From: Thermoplasmata archaeon
Lineage (GTDB): Archaea; Thermoplasmatota; Thermoplasmata; UBA184
Assembly: GCA_030064695.1 (NCBI GenBank)
Contig: JASHYV010000150.1
Span: forward strand, 1 to 5,384
DNA: 5,384 bases
Direction: 5' to 3'
Both the position numbers and the translations under genes were made by a program. Numbering within the stretch: the first letter of the stretch is position 1; every line of letters begins with the position of its first letter. Positions 1 through 4,932 of the stretch are shown in pieces. The notes below the pieces were generated by a model, which had not been told where the DNA came from, did no database searches, and was given only the letters and a program-made list of their open reading frames with translations.

Positions 1-122
1 AGATGGCCGTCGGCGATCAGCCCGATGAGCGTCTGCTCGACGACCTGCTCGCGGCCGACGACCGCCGTGCGGACCGCCCCGCGCACCTTCTCGGCGAGCG
101 CCTGGGCCCCGGCCGGATCCAT
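1..122 (-). CDS. MoxR-family AAA+ ATPase, N-terminal fragment (cut by the left window edge)
   Basis: Only the first 40 codons are visible, starting at an ATG at 122. The peptide begins MDPAGAQALAEKVRGAVRTA and continues VVGREQVVEQTLIGLIADGH. The second part is the typical MoxR entry motif (VVGxxxVVExxLIxLLxxGH), which in the family comes just before the Walker A loop (LLEGxPGxAKT); that loop lies outside the window. MoxR proteins are cytoplasmic AAA+ ATPases thought to remodel or mature protein complexes together with vWA-domain partners. The DUF58 gene a few hundred bases upstream on the same strand is the expected partner. A strong TATA box at 153-160 implies a very short leader and independent transcription. 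I saw no Shine-Dalgarno motif before the ATG. The family call rests on a short fragment plus context; the ATPase motifs themselves cannot be checked here. Confidence 0.82.
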   Translation of the reverse strand, partial: MDPAGAQALAEKVRGAVRTAVVGREQVVEQTLIGLIADGH

Positions 123-152
123 GCGGAATCCCGCCCTCCCGAGCCGTATCCC

Positions 153-160
153 GATATAAG
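153..160 (-). promoter_or_regulatory. Archaeal TATA box for moxR
   Basis: Read on the minus strand the site is CTTATATC, an isolated A/T block in very GC-rich DNA. Its centre lies about 34 nt before the moxR ATG. With the usual archaeal spacing of about 26 nt from TATA centre to transcription start, the mRNA would begin near position 130 and carry a leader of about 8 nt. A weaker A/T patch (GGATACGG, around 143-150) lies closer to the ATG and could be an alternative. Confidence 0.65.
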
Positions 161-333
161 GCGGGTCCGCGCCCGATCCCGTGTGCCCCGGCCGTAACGA
201 TCCGCGTCACGGCAGGCGATCGCCCTCTCGGCGGTCTGACCCCGGCCGGGGGTGTCGGACACCGGGGTTGTCCTCACGTCATCCTCGGCGGACGACCCGT
301 CCGCGTAGAGTCGAGAGGGACCCTTCGTCGGTA

Positions 334-380
334 CCCGGGCGCGGCGAGCGCCGCGCCGGGGGAGGGGACGGCCGCCGTCC
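334..380 (-). terminator. Tandem hairpins just after the DUF58 operon (possible transcript 3' end)
   Basis: Two strong inverted repeats follow directly after the stop codon at 381-383. The first, 366-380, pairs 366-371 with 375-380 (6 bp, 3-base loop; the two 7-base arms are perfectly complementary around one central base). The second, 334-360, pairs 338-345 with 350-357 (8 bp, 4-base loop), and 3 more pairs (334-336 with 358-360) stack past a bulged G at 337. No T-run follows, and archaeal terminators usually depend on T-rich tracts. An RNA-stabilising or processing role is therefore as likely as termination. Confidence 0.35.
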
Positions 381-887
381 CTATGACGCTTCCGCCGGCT
401 CCCGGTCGAGCAGGTCGGGCCGCCCGAGGACGAAGGCGAGGGCGACCAGCACCAGCGCGAGCAGGCCACCCGCGACGCCGAACGGCACGGCGCCGGGCGG
501 CAGCAGCGAGCCCGCCGACCAGGCGATCGCGACCGCGAAGAGCGGGACGAGCACGATCATGGCCCCCCGACGGAGCCCGCCGGGAGGGCGGTCCGGGTCG
601 TCGACGAGCCAGAGGAGGAGGGCCACGCCGGCGACGCCGCCCAGGAGCTCGGTCGCCGGGGTCGCCACCGCGCCGAGGGCGGCCGCCGCGAGCGCGGCGA
701 GCGCGGGGGCGGCGGCGTACGGGCGGAGCCGGTCCGAGCCGGCGAGGCGCAGGACCACCGCCGCTCCGCCTCCGAGGAGGACCGCGCCGAGCAGCGGGGC
801 CGGCCACCGGCCGAACAGGGCCAGCAGCGCTCCCGCCGCCAGCCCGAGGGCGAGCCCCGGGAGACCCCAGCGTCGCGCGGGGATCAT
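381..887 (-). CDS. Multi-pass membrane protein of unknown function, last gene of the DUF4129-DUF58 operon
   Basis: A 168-residue protein starting MIPARRWGLPGLALGLAAG and ending in a short charged tail (DLLDREPAEAS). Nearly the whole chain is hydrophobic and rich in Ala, Gly, Leu and Val. Plausible membrane segments are at about residues 8-25, 28-50, 53-71, 78-97, 106-127 and 132-154, so roughly six passes. I see no catalytic motif. The ATG overlaps the stop of the DUF58 gene (ATGA, 884-887) and is preceded by a good GGAGGT Shine-Dalgarno, which decides this start over longer in-frame options inside the DUF58 gene. From memory, haloarchaeal DUF58 clusters carry a comparable membrane protein (the DUF7519 type) in the same place. 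That is an analogy of position, not a family match I can confirm. It probably anchors or scaffolds the DUF58/MoxR machinery at the membrane. Confidence 0.75.
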   Translation of the reverse strand: MIPARRWGLPGLALGLAAGALLALFGRWPAPLLGAVLLGGGAAVVLRLAGSDRLRPYAAAPALAALAAAALGAVATPATELLGGVAGVALLLWLVDDPDRPPGGLRRGAMIVLVPLFAVAIAWSAGSLLPPGAVPFGVAGGLLALVLVALAFVLGRPDLLDREPAEAS

Positions 888-2170
888 CCGAACCTCCGGG
901 GGGCGGGCCGGCGCAGGAAGTCCACGAACGTGGCGAGCGAGTCGAACGACTCCCAGTCGACCGTTGGCGCGTCGCGCCACGCGCGTCGGACGCCGCTCCT
1001 CCGGTCCAGCCGCAGGAGGCGCTCCGCGAGGGCTGCGTCGGCCTCGGGGAGCGGAACGCCTCCCTGCATCAGCGGGAGCGGGGAGGGGCTCAGGACCACC
1101 GTCGGGTAGCCCCGGTGGCGGAGGTGCGGTACCAGCTCGAAGCCGGACTCGTCCGAGAGGGAGGAGACAAGGAATGTGGTGATCCCCCGCGGGAAGAACC
1201 GGCGCATCGCGAGGACGCAGCGCTCGGTCGGTCCGGGTTCGGTCGCGATGCGGGCGCGGGCGAGGGCGGCCTGCAGCCGGGCGCGCTGGGTCCGGCCGGT
1301 GGAGAGCGGCACCACGTCGAGGAATTCCCCGTAGATGCCGAGGCCGACCCGGGCCTTCGCGGAGAGGAACGCCTCGGCGATGCCCGCGGCGGCTGCGCGG
1401 GAGATGGAGAACAGGGCTTCGTCGACCTCCGCTCCGAGGATCGTGGGGCGGGCATCGAGCAGCAGCAGGAGATCGCCAGTGCGCTCGAGCGCGTAGTCGT
1501 TGGCGAGCAGTCGGCCCGTGCGGGCCGAGGCCCGCCAGTTGATCCGCCGCATCGGCTCCCCCGGCTCCGCCTCGCGGAGGCCGAAGAACTCGCCCGTCGA
1601 GCCCAGCCGCCGGGACCGCGTCTCGCCGGGCAGCACGGTCGTCCGATCAAGGCGCACGGAGCGCAGGCGAACGAGCTCCGGGGGGTACCGCACCACGACG
1701 AGCGGGCTACCGGACAGCGCCACGTCCCGCTCCACGAGACCGGCCGCGTCGCGCCAGAGGACGCGCGGCGGCTCGATCGTCGAGATCGTGGGGGCGCGAG
1801 CGAGCCACTGCCGGCGGAACTCGACCCGGTCCGGCTCCCATCGTGTCTCGGGTGGCGCTGCCTCCACGAGGCCGGCGGGGCGGGTGAGCTCCACCGCGAG
1901 GTCCTCTGCCGGTCCCGCCATGGGCGCGACCGAACCCTCGACCGTCACCACGCCCGCCGACCCGGACTCGGTCCAGCCCAACGCGGCCGTCGGGGCCCTC
2001 CGCGGCGCGGCGAGCGCCGACGCCACTGGGGCCAAGAGGAGCGGGAGCGCGAAGTAGAGCGCCACGGGGTCCCGGAGCGCGACCCCGAGGGCCACCACCG
2101 CCCCGGCGGCGCCGAGGAGCCCGAAGGTCCGGGCCCGCCAGCGCAGGGGCGCCGACGCGGGACCGCTCAC
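884..2170 (-). CDS. DUF58 family protein, membrane-anchored with a degenerate vWA-like domain
   Basis: A 428-residue protein. I place the start at the GTG at 2170, which overlaps the preceding stop as GTGA and has GAGGGG a few bases upstream. Longer in-frame readings would run through the preceding gene. Residues 16-32 and 36-55 form a membrane hairpin, the usual DUF58 N-terminus. A beta-rich stretch follows at about 57-190. The DUF58 signature lies at 193-217: GEFFGLREAEPGEPMRRINW then RASAR. After it comes the vWA-like core, opening with the strand DLLLLLDAR at 233-241. D239 matches the first metal-site Asp, but the DxSxS pattern is changed to DARPT, so metal binding may be lost or altered. 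DUF58 proteins pair with MoxR AAA+ ATPases in many bacteria and archaea; the exact role is unknown. Both flanking operon genes overlap it by 4 bases, implying translational coupling. Confidence 0.9.
   Translation of the reverse strand: MSGPASAPLRWRARTFGLLGAAGAVVALGVALRDPVALYFALPLLLAPVASALAAPRRAPTAALGWTESGSAGVVTVEGSVAPMAGPAEDLAVELTRPAGLVEAAPPETRWEPDRVEFRRQWLARAPTISTIEPPRVLWRDAAGLVERDVALSGSPLVVVRYPPELVRLRSVRLDRTTVLPGETRSRRLGSTGEFFGLREAEPGEPMRRINWRASARTGRLLANDYALERTGDLLLLLDARPTILGAEVDEALFSISRAAAAGIAEAFLSAKARVGLGIYGEFLDVVPLSTGRTQRARLQAALARARIATEPGPTERCVLAMRRFFPRGITTFLVSSLSDESGFELVPHLRHRGYPTVVLSPSPLPLMQGGVPLPEADAALAERLLRLDRRSGVRRAWRDAPTVDWESFDSLATFVDFLRRPAPRRFG
892..897 (-). promoter_or_regulatory. 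Shine-Dalgarno site for the 168-residue membrane protein
   Basis: On the minus strand the site reads GGAGGT, followed by the 4-base spacer TCGG and the ATG at 887. It lies inside the 3' end of the DUF58 gene and supports translation by reinitiation or coupling at the ATGA overlap. It contrasts with the first genes of transcripts in this window, which appear leaderless or nearly so. Confidence 0.7.
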
Positions 2171-2571
2171 TCCGACCCCTCGAGCTGATCGACGCGGTCC
2201 CGGAGATACCGGCGGAACTCGTCGGGCGAGAGCGCGGCCAGCGCCCGGGTCGCCTCGATGGAGCGGCCGGGGAGCTCCGGGTGCGGGCCGGCGCGCTCGA
2301 TCCGGTCCACGAGGTCGACGAGCAGCTCCCGACCGTAGGCGCCGCCGCGGAACGCCTGCTGCAGGGTCGCCCGCGGATTCGCCGGCACGGCCGGCGGGGG
2401 ATGGGACGGGGCCCGACGACGGGCCAGCGCCTCCACGACGGTGAGCCCCCCCGCCGCGACCGCCACCACCGCGGCCGGCACCGCGAGCGTGAGGTCCCGC
2501 CCGGCGCCGATGGCGAGCCCGCTCGCGACCGCGGCGATCGTGGGGAACATCCACGAGAACGGAGCGTTCAT
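2167..2571 (-). CDS. Small two-helix membrane protein between the DUF4129 and DUF58 genes
   Basis: A 134-residue protein starting MNAPFSWMFPTIAAVASG. The ATG at 2571 overlaps the DUF4129 stop as ATGA, and its own stop overlaps the DUF58 GTG as GTGA. Two membrane segments are likely at about residues 8-24 and 27-46. A basic RRR follows at 51-53, then a Pro-rich linker (54-66) and a soluble tail of about 68 residues. The tail contains AFRGGAYGRELLVDLVDRIE (73-92) and ends LSPDEFRRYLRDRVDQLEGS, both amphipathic and probably helical. The positive residues after helix 2 suggest a cytoplasmic tail that could contact MoxR or the DUF58 protein. From memory, haloarchaeal clusters carry a similar small two-helix protein (the DUF7269 type) in the same slot; I cannot confirm homology from sequence alone. 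No Shine-Dalgarno is obvious, so translation probably depends on the upstream gene. Confidence 0.8.
   Translation of the reverse strand: MNAPFSWMFPTIAAVASGLAIGAGRDLTLAVPAAVVAVAAGGLTVVEALARRRAPSHPPPAVPANPRATLQQAFRGGAYGRELLVDLVDRIERAGPHPELPGRSIEATRALAALSPDEFRRYLRDRVDQLEGSE
2176..2181 (-). promoter_or_regulatory. Shine-Dalgarno-like site for the DUF58 GTG start
   Basis: The minus strand reads GAGGGG, then TCGGA, then the GTG at 2170. The site lies inside the end of the 134-residue gene and supports the GTG over longer readings of the DUF58 frame. The match to the anti-Shine-Dalgarno sequence is partial (GAGG). Confidence 0.5.
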
Positions 2572-3470
2572 GGCCCATCGGGCCGGCGGACGAGATCGGC
2601 CTCCGCGGCGCGCAGGACCACCGTCGCCCGGGCCGCCTTCGCGGCGTCGATCGGGTGCGAGGAGTACCGGGCCTCCTCGAAGAGGCGGGTGAGCGCGTGC
2701 GCCGCCGCGGGCCGGATCCCGAGGCGGACCAGGTGGTGGGAGCGGATCTCCTCCGGGGTGCTCGGGTCCAGGTCCCCGACCATCGGCTCCAGGTGGGCGA
2801 GCAGCGACGCGTACAGCGCGAGGATCACCGACCGGGGGTCCGCGCCGGACTCGAGCGCCGAGGCCGCGTGCTCGAGATCCGCTCCGGCCGCGGCGGCGGC
2901 CGCGGCCGCCGCCCCCGCCTTGGGAGTCCGGCCGGAGCGGAGCAGCAGTCCGACCGCGGGGACGGCCACGAGGACGAGGGCGGCGGCGACGATCGCCACC
3001 GCCCCGAAGAGGGCCCAGGCGGGCAGCGACAGGCCGAGCAGGGTCTGCGCGGATCCGGTGACGTTCACCGTCGAGTTCTTCGACGTGTTGGTCTGCGTGG
3101 ACGTCGTGTTGTTCGTGCCGGCCGCCCCGGTGCTCGAGTGCGCGAGCGGCGCGCCGGAGAAGAGGTGGCCGACGCCGACGCAGAGGATCAGCAGCAGCAA
3201 GAAGATCAGCGGCCAGACGAAGAACCGGCCGGGGATGGCCCGGGTCGAGTCGGTGAGACGGTGGTACACGAACCACCCGATCCCCGCGGCCAGGACGAGG
3301 AACAGCGCGCCGAAGAGGATCGGGGTGGAGACGTTCAACGAGATCGTTCCGGAGGGCAGCCCGGTGCCCCCGCTCTCGAGAGCGACCGCGGCGGCCCCGA
3401 CGCCGAGCGCCGCCACCAGGATCAGCAGCAGCAGCAGCGAGGGTCGGCGCGACCGGGAGCCCGGCGACAT
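2568..3470 (-). CDS. Four-helix membrane protein with a C-terminal DUF4129 domain and a sequon-rich outer loop
   Basis: A 300-residue protein and the first gene of the four-gene operon. Membrane segments lie at about residues 12-31, 50-69, 83-104 and 146-177. A loop at 105-143 is rich in Ser, Thr and Asn. A run of nine alanines (187-195) links to a cytoplasmic C-terminal domain at about 198-296 of DUF4129 type. That domain has RSVILALYASLLAHLE, then TPEEIRSHHLVRLG, then ALTRLFEEARYSSHPI, which follows the family pattern (Y-x-x-L, a T/S-P-x-E-x segment, L-x-x-L-F-E-x-A-R-Y-S-x-H-x-I/V). In bacteria DUF4129 often ends transglutaminase-like membrane proteins; no such enzyme domain is present here. 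With N-in topology, residue N46 and the 105-143 loop both face outward. The ATG at 3470 fits the TATA box at 3501-3506. The gene leads into a coupled small protein and DUF58, so it is probably the surface-facing part of the MoxR/DUF58 complex. Confidence 0.88.
   Translation of the reverse strand: MSPGSRSRRPSLLLLLILVAALGVGAAAVALESGGTGLPSGTISLNVSTPILFGALFLVLAAGIGWFVYHRLTDSTRAIPGRFFVWPLIFLLLLILCVGVGHLFSGAPLAHSSTGAAGTNNTTSTQTNTSKNSTVNVTGSAQTLLGLSLPAWALFGAVAIVAAALVLVAVPAVGLLLRSGRTPKAGAAAAAAAAAGADLEHAASALESGADPRSVILALYASLLAHLEPMVGDLDPSTPEEIRSHHLVRLGIRPAAAHALTRLFEEARYSSHPIDAAKAARATVVLRAAEADLVRRPDGP
2886..2912 (-). repeat. GCC/GCG repeat encoding nine alanines in the DUF4129 protein
   Basis: Nine consecutive alanine codons (residues 187-195) join the last membrane segment to the cytoplasmic DUF4129 domain. 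The tract is a near-simple repeat, so its length may vary between related strains. It probably acts as a spacer or helical linker. Confidence 0.7.
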
Positions 3471-3500
3471 CGTTCCCCCACGGACGAGCCCCGGGCGCCC

Positions 3501-3506
3501 ATTATA
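3501..3506 (-). promoter_or_regulatory. TATA box for the DUF4129-DUF58 operon
   Basis: The minus strand reads GTATAATGG around this core, centred about 33-34 nt before the ATG at 3470, in a 51-base spacer. The expected transcript start is near 3477, giving a leader of only several bases. A G-rich stretch (GGGGGAACG) sits directly before the ATG, but most of it would be at or near the 5' end of the RNA. TATA-to-ATG spacing is almost the same as for moxR, which may mean the two transcripts are built alike. TATAAT also resembles a bacterial -10 box, but I see no convincing -35 partner. Confidence 0.65.
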
Positions 3507-3521
3507 CCCTTCCGACTCGCA

Positions 3522-4418
3522 TCACTTCGGCGGGGCGGGAGCCGACTCCGCCGGGGGCTGCGGCTTCAGGAAATAGAAGCTCCGTCGCCCCTCCTCGGTG
3601 GGGACGACGGCGAAGTCGTCGACGACGTACCGCAGGTCCTGGGCCGCCCGGAACGCGTCCCGGACCGCGTGGCGCCATCGGTACAACGCCTTCGGCTCGT
3701 GCTCCCGGATGAGGCCCACGTCGAATGGGATCTCGAGGTGGGCCGACGCCCCGGCCGGCTCGCCGACCGCCGTCGGCACCCGCAGGCCGCTCTCTCCGAC
3801 CTCGCTCTCGACGATCGCCGTCGAGCGTTCCCAACGGGCTCGGTCCTCCTCGGGCCGGGGGGCCGGGCCGGCGAGGCGCGCCTCGACCTCCGGGGCGGCG
3901 AGCGGCCAGACCACGCGCAGCCGATCGGTCTCGAGGCCGCGGTTTATCGCGTCCGGCAGCTGGCCGAAGTAGTGCGGGTAGTACCGGTCGGGCCGTCCCC
4001 CGAGCCGATGGACCATGAGCCAGGCGTTGCGGCTCTGCAGCGGATCGAACACCCAGCGGATCTCGCCGAGGCCCCACTTCAGCACCTCCTCGCGCTGGTA
4101 CGCCTTGAGCCGGAATCCGAGGTGGTGGTTCTGGTACTCCGGCCGAACCGCCGTCAGGAACGAGGCGAGATAGAGCGTCGTGCCGTCCCAGCCGAGCAGA
4201 CCGACCGAGAACCCGGCGAGGTAGATGTCCGCGAACGCGCCCAGGACGAGGCCGCCGTTGTCCTGCAGCACACGCCCCAACATCGGCGAGAGGCCGGGGG
4301 CTGCCTCGGTACCCCAGGTGGCGCGGACCACGTCCTCGACCTGGCGGAACTCCTCGGGCTTCTCGAGCCGCCGGAACCGGAACCCCTCGATCCGTTCGCC
4401 GGTGGCGGCGCCCGCCAT
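3522..4418 (-). CDS. GNAT-superfamily acetyltransferase-like protein, COG3375 type
   Basis: A 298-residue cytoplasmic protein, apparently a single gene under its own promoter. The N-terminal GNAT-like domain covers about residues 12-172. It has the core strand (YLASFLTAVRPEY, 83-95), the acyl-CoA loop region (QNHHLGFRLKAYQREEVL, 96-113) and the segment WVFDPLQSRNAWLMVHRLGG (122-141). The DPLxxRNAxxxxxxLG pattern, followed by RYYPHYFG and then INRGLETDRLRVVW, is what I associate with COG3375, a conserved GNAT-superfamily group of unknown substrate. A tail of about 125 residues follows, as in that group. The usual GNAT loop Q/R-x-x-G-x-G/A is altered: the first glycine position is His99, while Gly101 is kept. 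Acetyl-CoA use is therefore likely but not certain. The ATG at 4418 is supported by a TATA-like box 25 nt upstream. No link to the downstream operon is evident beyond sharing a strand. Confidence 0.82.
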   Translation of the reverse strand: MAGAATGERIEGFRFRRLEKPEEFRQVEDVVRATWGTEAAPGLSPMLGRVLQDNGGLVLGAFADIYLAGFSVGLLGWDGTTLYLASFLTAVRPEYQNHHLGFRLKAYQREEVLKWGLGEIRWVFDPLQSRNAWLMVHRLGGRPDRYYPHYFGQLPDAINRGLETDRLRVVWPLAAPEVEARLAGPAPRPEEDRARWERSTAIVESEVGESGLRVPTAVGEPAGASAHLEIPFDVGLIREHEPKALYRWRHAVRDAFRAAQDLRYVVDDFAVVPTEEGRRSFYFLKPQPPAESAPAPPK

Positions 4419-4439
4419 GCGCCGACGACGGACCCTCGC

Positions 4440-4446
4440 TACTTAA
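4440..4446 (-). promoter_or_regulatory. TATA-like box for a leaderless GNAT-type gene transcript
   Basis: The minus strand reads TTAAGTA, the only A/T-rich block in the 53-base spacer. It is centred 25 nt before the ATG at 4418, so transcription would start at or within a base or two of the start codon. No Shine-Dalgarno lies before this ATG, which agrees with a leaderless mRNA. Confidence 0.55.
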
Positions 4447-4456
4447 CGGGGTGGCG

Positions 4457-4473
4457 GACGCGGCGGCCGCGTC
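4457..4473 (-). terminator. Hairpin at the stop codon of the DUF3198-like gene
   Basis: A perfect 7-bp stem (4457-4463 with 4467-4473; GACGCGG and CCGCGTC) with a 3-base loop overlaps the stop codon at 4472-4474. It lies before the next promoter box at 4440-4446. There is no T-run after it. Its position between a stop codon and a promoter fits a transcript end or an RNA-stabilising structure, but in DNA this GC-rich a 7-bp stem may arise by chance. Confidence 0.35.
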
Positions 4474-4897
4474 AGCGGCGGAGCTTCAGCTCCGCCTTCT
4501 TCGCCTCGTACCGGAGCTCGTCGGCGGGGGTCAGCTCCCAGAGCAGCTCCTCGAGCTCCGGGATGTTGCGCAGGAACTCGGCCTTGCTCTTCGTCACCAT
4601 CAGGTGCTCGAACTTGCGCCGGGCCGTCAGGTACGAGCCGAACAGCCAGGCCCCGACGATGGAGATGATCGGCCCCAGGACGACGAAGACGAGGTTGTAG
4701 TTCGCCGACGGGGTGTTGGTGACCGTGTTGATCGCGGAGAACGGCCAGGAGCTCGAGAGCGGCGTGAAGTACCCGAGCGCCAGCACCGAGAGGAAGAGAC
4801 CCACGGCGAACACGCCCCCGTAGATCAGCGCCCGGTTCGCCCGCAGCCAGCGATGGAGCCGGGAGGAGCGGGTCGGTTTCTCCTCGGCGGCGGCCAT
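4472..4897 (-). CDS. Two-helix membrane protein, probably DUF3198 family
   Basis: A 141-residue protein with a basic N-terminus (KPTRSSRLHRWLRANR, residues 7-22). Membrane segments lie at about 24-44 and 69-91, separated by a polar, probably external loop (45-68). The C-terminal tail (93-141) is charged and probably cytoplasmic and helical, with RRKFEHLMVTKSKAEFLRNI (93-112) and then PELEELLWEL. The layout of two helices plus a tail built on a 'KxxFLxNxxELEEL' pattern matches what I remember of DUF3198, a small membrane family of Thermoplasmata with no known function. That match is from memory, and a generic archaeal membrane protein is the alternative. The ATG at 4897 fits a TATA box centred 26-27 nt upstream. 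It is transcribed separately from its neighbours, with hairpin-like sequence on both sides. Confidence 0.78.
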   Translation of the reverse strand: MAAAEEKPTRSSRLHRWLRANRALIYGGVFAVGLFLSVLALGYFTPLSSSWPFSAINTVTNTPSANYNLVFVVLGPIISIVGAWLFGSYLTARRKFEHLMVTKSKAEFLRNIPELEELLWELTPADELRYEAKKAELKLRR

Positions 4898-4920
4898 CCG
4901 GTCGCGGGAGGCGGCTCCCC

Positions 4921-4926
4921 TTATGA
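4921..4926 (-). promoter_or_regulatory. TATA-like box for a leaderless DUF3198-like gene transcript
   Basis: The minus strand reads CCTCATAAGG around the core TCATAA. Its centre is 26-27 nt before the ATG at 4897, the spacing expected if transcription starts at the A of the start codon. The 66-base spacer is otherwise strongly GC-rich. Confidence 0.55.
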
Positions 4927-4932
4927 GGCTAT

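Larger units (their letters stand above)
123..380. other. Non-coding gap with several GC-rich inverted repeats
   Basis: This 258-base gap separates the four-gene membrane operon from moxR, whereas the genes within the operon overlap. I see no credible gene in it on either strand. It holds the moxR TATA box at 153-160 and a series of inverted repeats. They are at 192-212 (4 bp, one mismatch, 3 bp), 215-224 (palindrome GGCGATCGCC), 240-251 (CCCCGGCCGGGG), 251-263 (GGTGT-CGG-ACACC), 334-360 and 366-380. Some of this is expected by chance at this base composition. The region may be only a 3' end plus a promoter, or it may contain a structured RNA; nothing seen matches a tRNA or another RNA family I know. 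Confidence 0.6.

Noticed and set aside
217..224. Part of the palindrome GGCGATCGCC resembling the cyanobacterial HIP1 octamer
   Set aside because: There is no sign of a repeated element in the window, and palindromes of G and C are expected at this composition. Nothing else suggests a cyanobacterium.
123..380. Possible tRNA or known structured RNA gene
   Set aside because: No T-loop motif (GTTCRANNC) or cloverleaf arrangement could be found on either strand; only separate short stems are visible.
17..469. A 150-codon minus-strand frame across the gap between moxR and the 168-residue gene
   Set aside because: Its product is Arg/Ser/Gly-rich with no pattern, and it overlaps both real genes and the moxR TATA box in another frame.
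888..980. Longer N-terminus for the 168-residue membrane protein starting at 980
   Set aside because: The added 31 residues are charged and unlike the rest, and they overlap the DUF58 gene. The ATG at 887 has GGAGGT before it and an ATGA overlap.
383..2188. A 601-codon open frame on the plus strand opposite the DUF58 region
   Set aside because: Same antisense effect. The minus-strand frame carries recognisable DUF58 motifs and overlapping start/stop junctions, while this one is Arg/Pro/Gly-rich noise.
2171..2578. Longer N-terminus for the DUF58 protein starting near 2578
   Set aside because: It would read through the whole 134-residue gene in another frame and gives Arg/Gly-rich noise. The GTG at 2170 has a Shine-Dalgarno-like site and a GTGA overlap, and begins the expected membrane hairpin.
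3421..3437. Short CAG repeat resembling a microsatellite
   Set aside because: On the minus strand it is simply a run of CTG leucine codons in the first membrane helix (residues 12-16) of the DUF4129 protein.
2655..4700. A 681-codon open frame on the plus strand crossing several genes
   Set aside because: It runs antisense to four minus-strand genes. Its product is a low-complexity Arg/Glu/Gly/Pro mix with no domain or membrane pattern. In DNA this GC-rich stop codons are rare in antisense frames, so long false frames are expected.
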